Source of the DNA: Prevotellaceae bacterium
Lineage (GTDB): Bacteria > Bacteroidota > Bacteroidia > Bacteroidales > UBA932
Assembly: GCA_031264645.1 (NCBI GenBank)
Contig: JAISDR010000129.1
Coordinates: forward strand, 1 to 7,480
Direction of reading: 5' to 3'
Length of the DNA: 7,480 nt
The notes beneath the pieces were generated by a model. That model was not told the DNA's origin and did not search any database. It saw only the letters and a program-made list of their open reading frames with translations. Shown piece by piece: positions 6,310 to 7,480 of this stretch; position 1 is the first letter of the stretch, and each line of letters starts with the position of its first letter. The position numbers and the translations under genes were made by a program.

Positions 6310-7062
6310 ATGGAAGTAAAGAATTTTTATTTTCCCCAGATGCATAATGGCGAACATACTGCATTTCACGGGGAATCGTTTGAACAGTTAAACAGAGCTA
6401 ATCCGGCATTGCTTGGCGTACCCGAGCAGACGGATGCATACGGTAAGGCTCTGAATGAACAGAAACTGACGGTGGACGTATTCGCGGCAAGCGAACTGTC
6501 GCCCGAATCTTTGGAACTTGATCGCTCGCGCGACAAAAAGTACTCCGCATTCAAAGCCTACTTGAAAGTCTATGCCAACGACGCTAACGAGGTTTTGAGT
6601 GGAGCAGCTGAAAGACTGCTGTTTGTAGTCAGAAAGTCGGCAATAGACGCGGGCAATCCGCTTCGTCTCGGAATGGTGAAAGAAACGGTGGCGATCAACA
6701 GTTTACTGCGTAATCTTGAACCGCTTCGCGCCGACGTGGAACTGATAGGCGCAACCGGCAGACTGCAGGCGCTGGAAACAGCCAACCGTTCGTTCGAAGA
6801 ATTGCAGATTGCACGCAATCTCGAAAAAGCCGACAAACATCCGTCTAACGTAAAGGATGCGCGCATAGTAACCGACGCGGCATATCAGGCTGTCATTGAA
6901 CGAATCAATGCACAGGCATTATTGTATGGCGGCGAAGCCTTCAATGCTTTCATCAAAGGACAAAACGCCATAATCGACAAATACGCCAATCTTGTAGCGC
7001 AACGCAAGGGAATGGCAAAAAAGGGCGGAGAAACGGAAACAGGCAAATTAACAGTAAATTAG
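6310..7062 (+). CDS. DUF6261-type protein of unknown function
   Basis: The 250-residue product resembles the Bacteroidetes DUF6261 family as I remember it: an opening of the form (V/I)KN(F/L)xxPxxxNGEHxxF, a central KETVAINSLLRNLEPL helix (124-139), LQALETANRSFEEL (152-165), and a conserved end DAAYQAVIERINAQALLYGGEAFNAFIKGQNAIIDKY (189-225, given here only as landmarks). It looks almost entirely helical, with no signal peptide or membrane segment, so probably cytosolic. The tail is Lys/Gly/Thr-rich (AKKGGETETGK). No catalytic motif is evident and no function is known to me. The frame is open from 6253, but the ATG at 6310 is preferred: it matches the family N-terminus and lies downstream of the promoter at 6248-6255. 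It is flanked upstream by the 83-bp array and downstream by hairpins, so it is probably transcribed alone. Confidence 0.75.
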   Translation: MEVKNFYFPQMHNGEHTAFHGESFEQLNRANPALLGVPEQTDAYGKALNEQKLTVDVFAASELSPESLELDRSRDKKYSAFKAYLKVYANDANEVLSGAAERLLFVVRKSAIDAGNPLRLGMVKETVAINSLLRNLEPLRADVELIGATGRLQALETANRSFEELQIARNLEKADKHPSNVKDARIVTDAAYQAVIERINAQALLYGGEAFNAFIKGQNAIIDKYANLVAQRKGMAKKGGETETGKLTVN

Positions 7063-7149
7063 GGACAGAGCGTCGGCAGTGGGTATCCGTGGGTCTGTTG
7101 GGGCCTGTGAAACTGCTGTAATTTATTGTTTTATCACCAAACGTATTGT

Positions 7150-7175
7150 CATTTACAGTGCATTGACTGTAAATG
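7150..7175. repeat. Perfect inverted repeat after the DUF6261-type gene
   Basis: CATTTACAGT (7150-7159) and ACTGTAAATG (7166-7175) form a perfect 10-bp dyad around a GCATTG loop. It directly abuts the next hairpin, sharing G7175. It may be part of a compound terminator or an operator-like site. Confidence 0.6.
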
Positions 7176-7213
7176 AGGGTTGTCGGATTTCACGGCAGCC
7201 CTCAAATTTTTGG
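7175..7213 (+). terminator. Probable intrinsic terminator of the DUF6261-type gene
   Basis: GAGGGTTGTCG (7175-7185) pairs with CGGCAGCCCTC (7193-7203) as an 11-bp RNA stem with two G-U pairs and a GATTTCA loop. AAATTTTTGG follows, giving a short T-tract. The stem is much more GC-rich than its surroundings. It lies about 110 bases after the stop codon at 7062 and before the methyltransferase promoter, as expected for a terminator. Confidence 0.65.
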
Positions 7214-7299
7214 TATATATTTAATTGTAATTATATGGACTATAATGTTAATAAGGAAGGATTTTACGAGATGACAGGCTCCCTTGTATGAAAAAAGTA

Positions 7300-7307
7300 T
7301 AATTTTG
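7300..7307 (+). promoter_or_regulatory. -7 promoter element of the DNA methyltransferase gene
   Basis: TAATTTTG fits the Bacteroidetes -7 consensus TAnnTTTG. I see no convincing -33 element at the usual distance. If transcription starts about 7 bases downstream, near 7313-7315, the in-frame ATG at 7312 would be lost or at the very 5' end, which favours the ATG at 7327. Confidence 0.45.
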
Positions 7308-7326
7308 CAAAATGATTTTTAGTAAA

Positions 7327-7480
7327 ATGGAATTAAAAACGGATTTATATTTGGGAGACTGTCGGAAAGAATTAAGGAAAATTCCCGATGATTCTGTCGA
7401 TTTAATTGTAACCTCGCCGCCATACGCAGACCAGCGGCAATCGACTTATGGAGGCATAGATGTGAACGGATATGTCGAAT
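7327..7480 (+). CDS. DNA methyltransferase, N-terminal fragment (SPPY-type, amino-methylating)
   Basis: The gene runs off the right edge; 51 codons are visible. The protein opens MELKTDLYLGDC, followed by a KELRKIPDDSVDLIVTSPPY stretch and then ADQRQSTYGG. L-x-x-G-D-C followed by DLIVTSPPY is typical of DNA methyltransferases that modify an exocyclic amino group (N4-cytosine or N6-adenine). TSPPY at about residues 29-33 is catalytic motif IV. Having motif IV so near the N-terminus implies the permuted arrangement (beta-type), with the methyl-donor motif later in the protein. The SPPYADQR..TYGG version is common in site-specific methylases of type II systems. The ATG at 7327 is preferred to the in-frame ATG at 7312 because of the -7 box at 7300-7307. 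Whether a restriction enzyme follows, and the target sequence, cannot be seen. Confidence 0.85.
   Translation, partial: MELKTDLYLGDCRKELRKIPDDSVDLIVTSPPYADQRQSTYGGIDVNGYVE

Noticed and set aside
7079..7291. 70-residue open frame on the + strand
   Set aside because: It begins with a GTG with no promoter or ribosome site, runs through two hairpins and a terminator, and its composition looks non-coding.
7235..7291. 18-residue open frame (MDYNVNKEGFYEMTGSLV), with an AAGGAAGGA stretch inside it before a second ATG
   Set aside because: Too short to support and with no recognisable family; a leader peptide for the methyltransferase is possible but there is no positive evidence.

Overview
The window looks like chromosomal DNA of a member of the Bacteroidales (Bacteroidota). 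Four things point there: a transcarbamylase closely resembling the Bacteroides fragilis succinylornithine enzyme, a DUF6261-type protein, promoters of the Bacteroidetes TAnnTTTG (-7) type, and start codons without clear Shine-Dalgarno sequences. All genes I can support are on the + strand.

Layout. (1) Bases 1-2294 hold the end of a carbohydrate-degradation gene cluster: the C-terminus of a probable secreted glycosidase (1-354), then a compact secreted GH78-like alpha-L-rhamnosidase (384-2294). A weak terminator-like hairpin follows at 2315-2352. (2) Bases 2407-5866 look like one transcription unit with 15-18 bp gaps: an exported C69-family dipeptidase (2444-4171), N-succinylornithine carbamoyltransferase argF' (4187-5146), and the 16S rRNA m3U1498 methyltransferase rsmE (5165-5866). 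They share no obvious pathway: peptide breakdown, arginine synthesis and ribosome maturation. (3) Bases 5867-6309 are non-coding and hold the most unusual structure in the window: three tandem units at an exact 83-bp period (5980-6228), with nested inverted repeats. The dyads are perfect in unit 1, slightly damaged in unit 2 and mostly lost in unit 3. (4) A promoter directly after the array drives a DUF6261-type gene of unknown function (6310-7062). It is followed by two back-to-back hairpins, the second resembling an intrinsic terminator. (5) At the right edge the first 51 codons of an SPPY-type DNA methyltransferase begin at 7327, probably the start of a restriction-modification locus or an orphan methylase.

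The left two thirds are ordinary Bacteroidales metabolism and housekeeping. The right third (array, DUF6261 gene, DNA methyltransferase) looks like an accessory region and is where anything undescribed is most likely to lie. I did not find a complete novel system; the best candidate for follow-up is the hairpin array and its position beside the DUF6261 gene.
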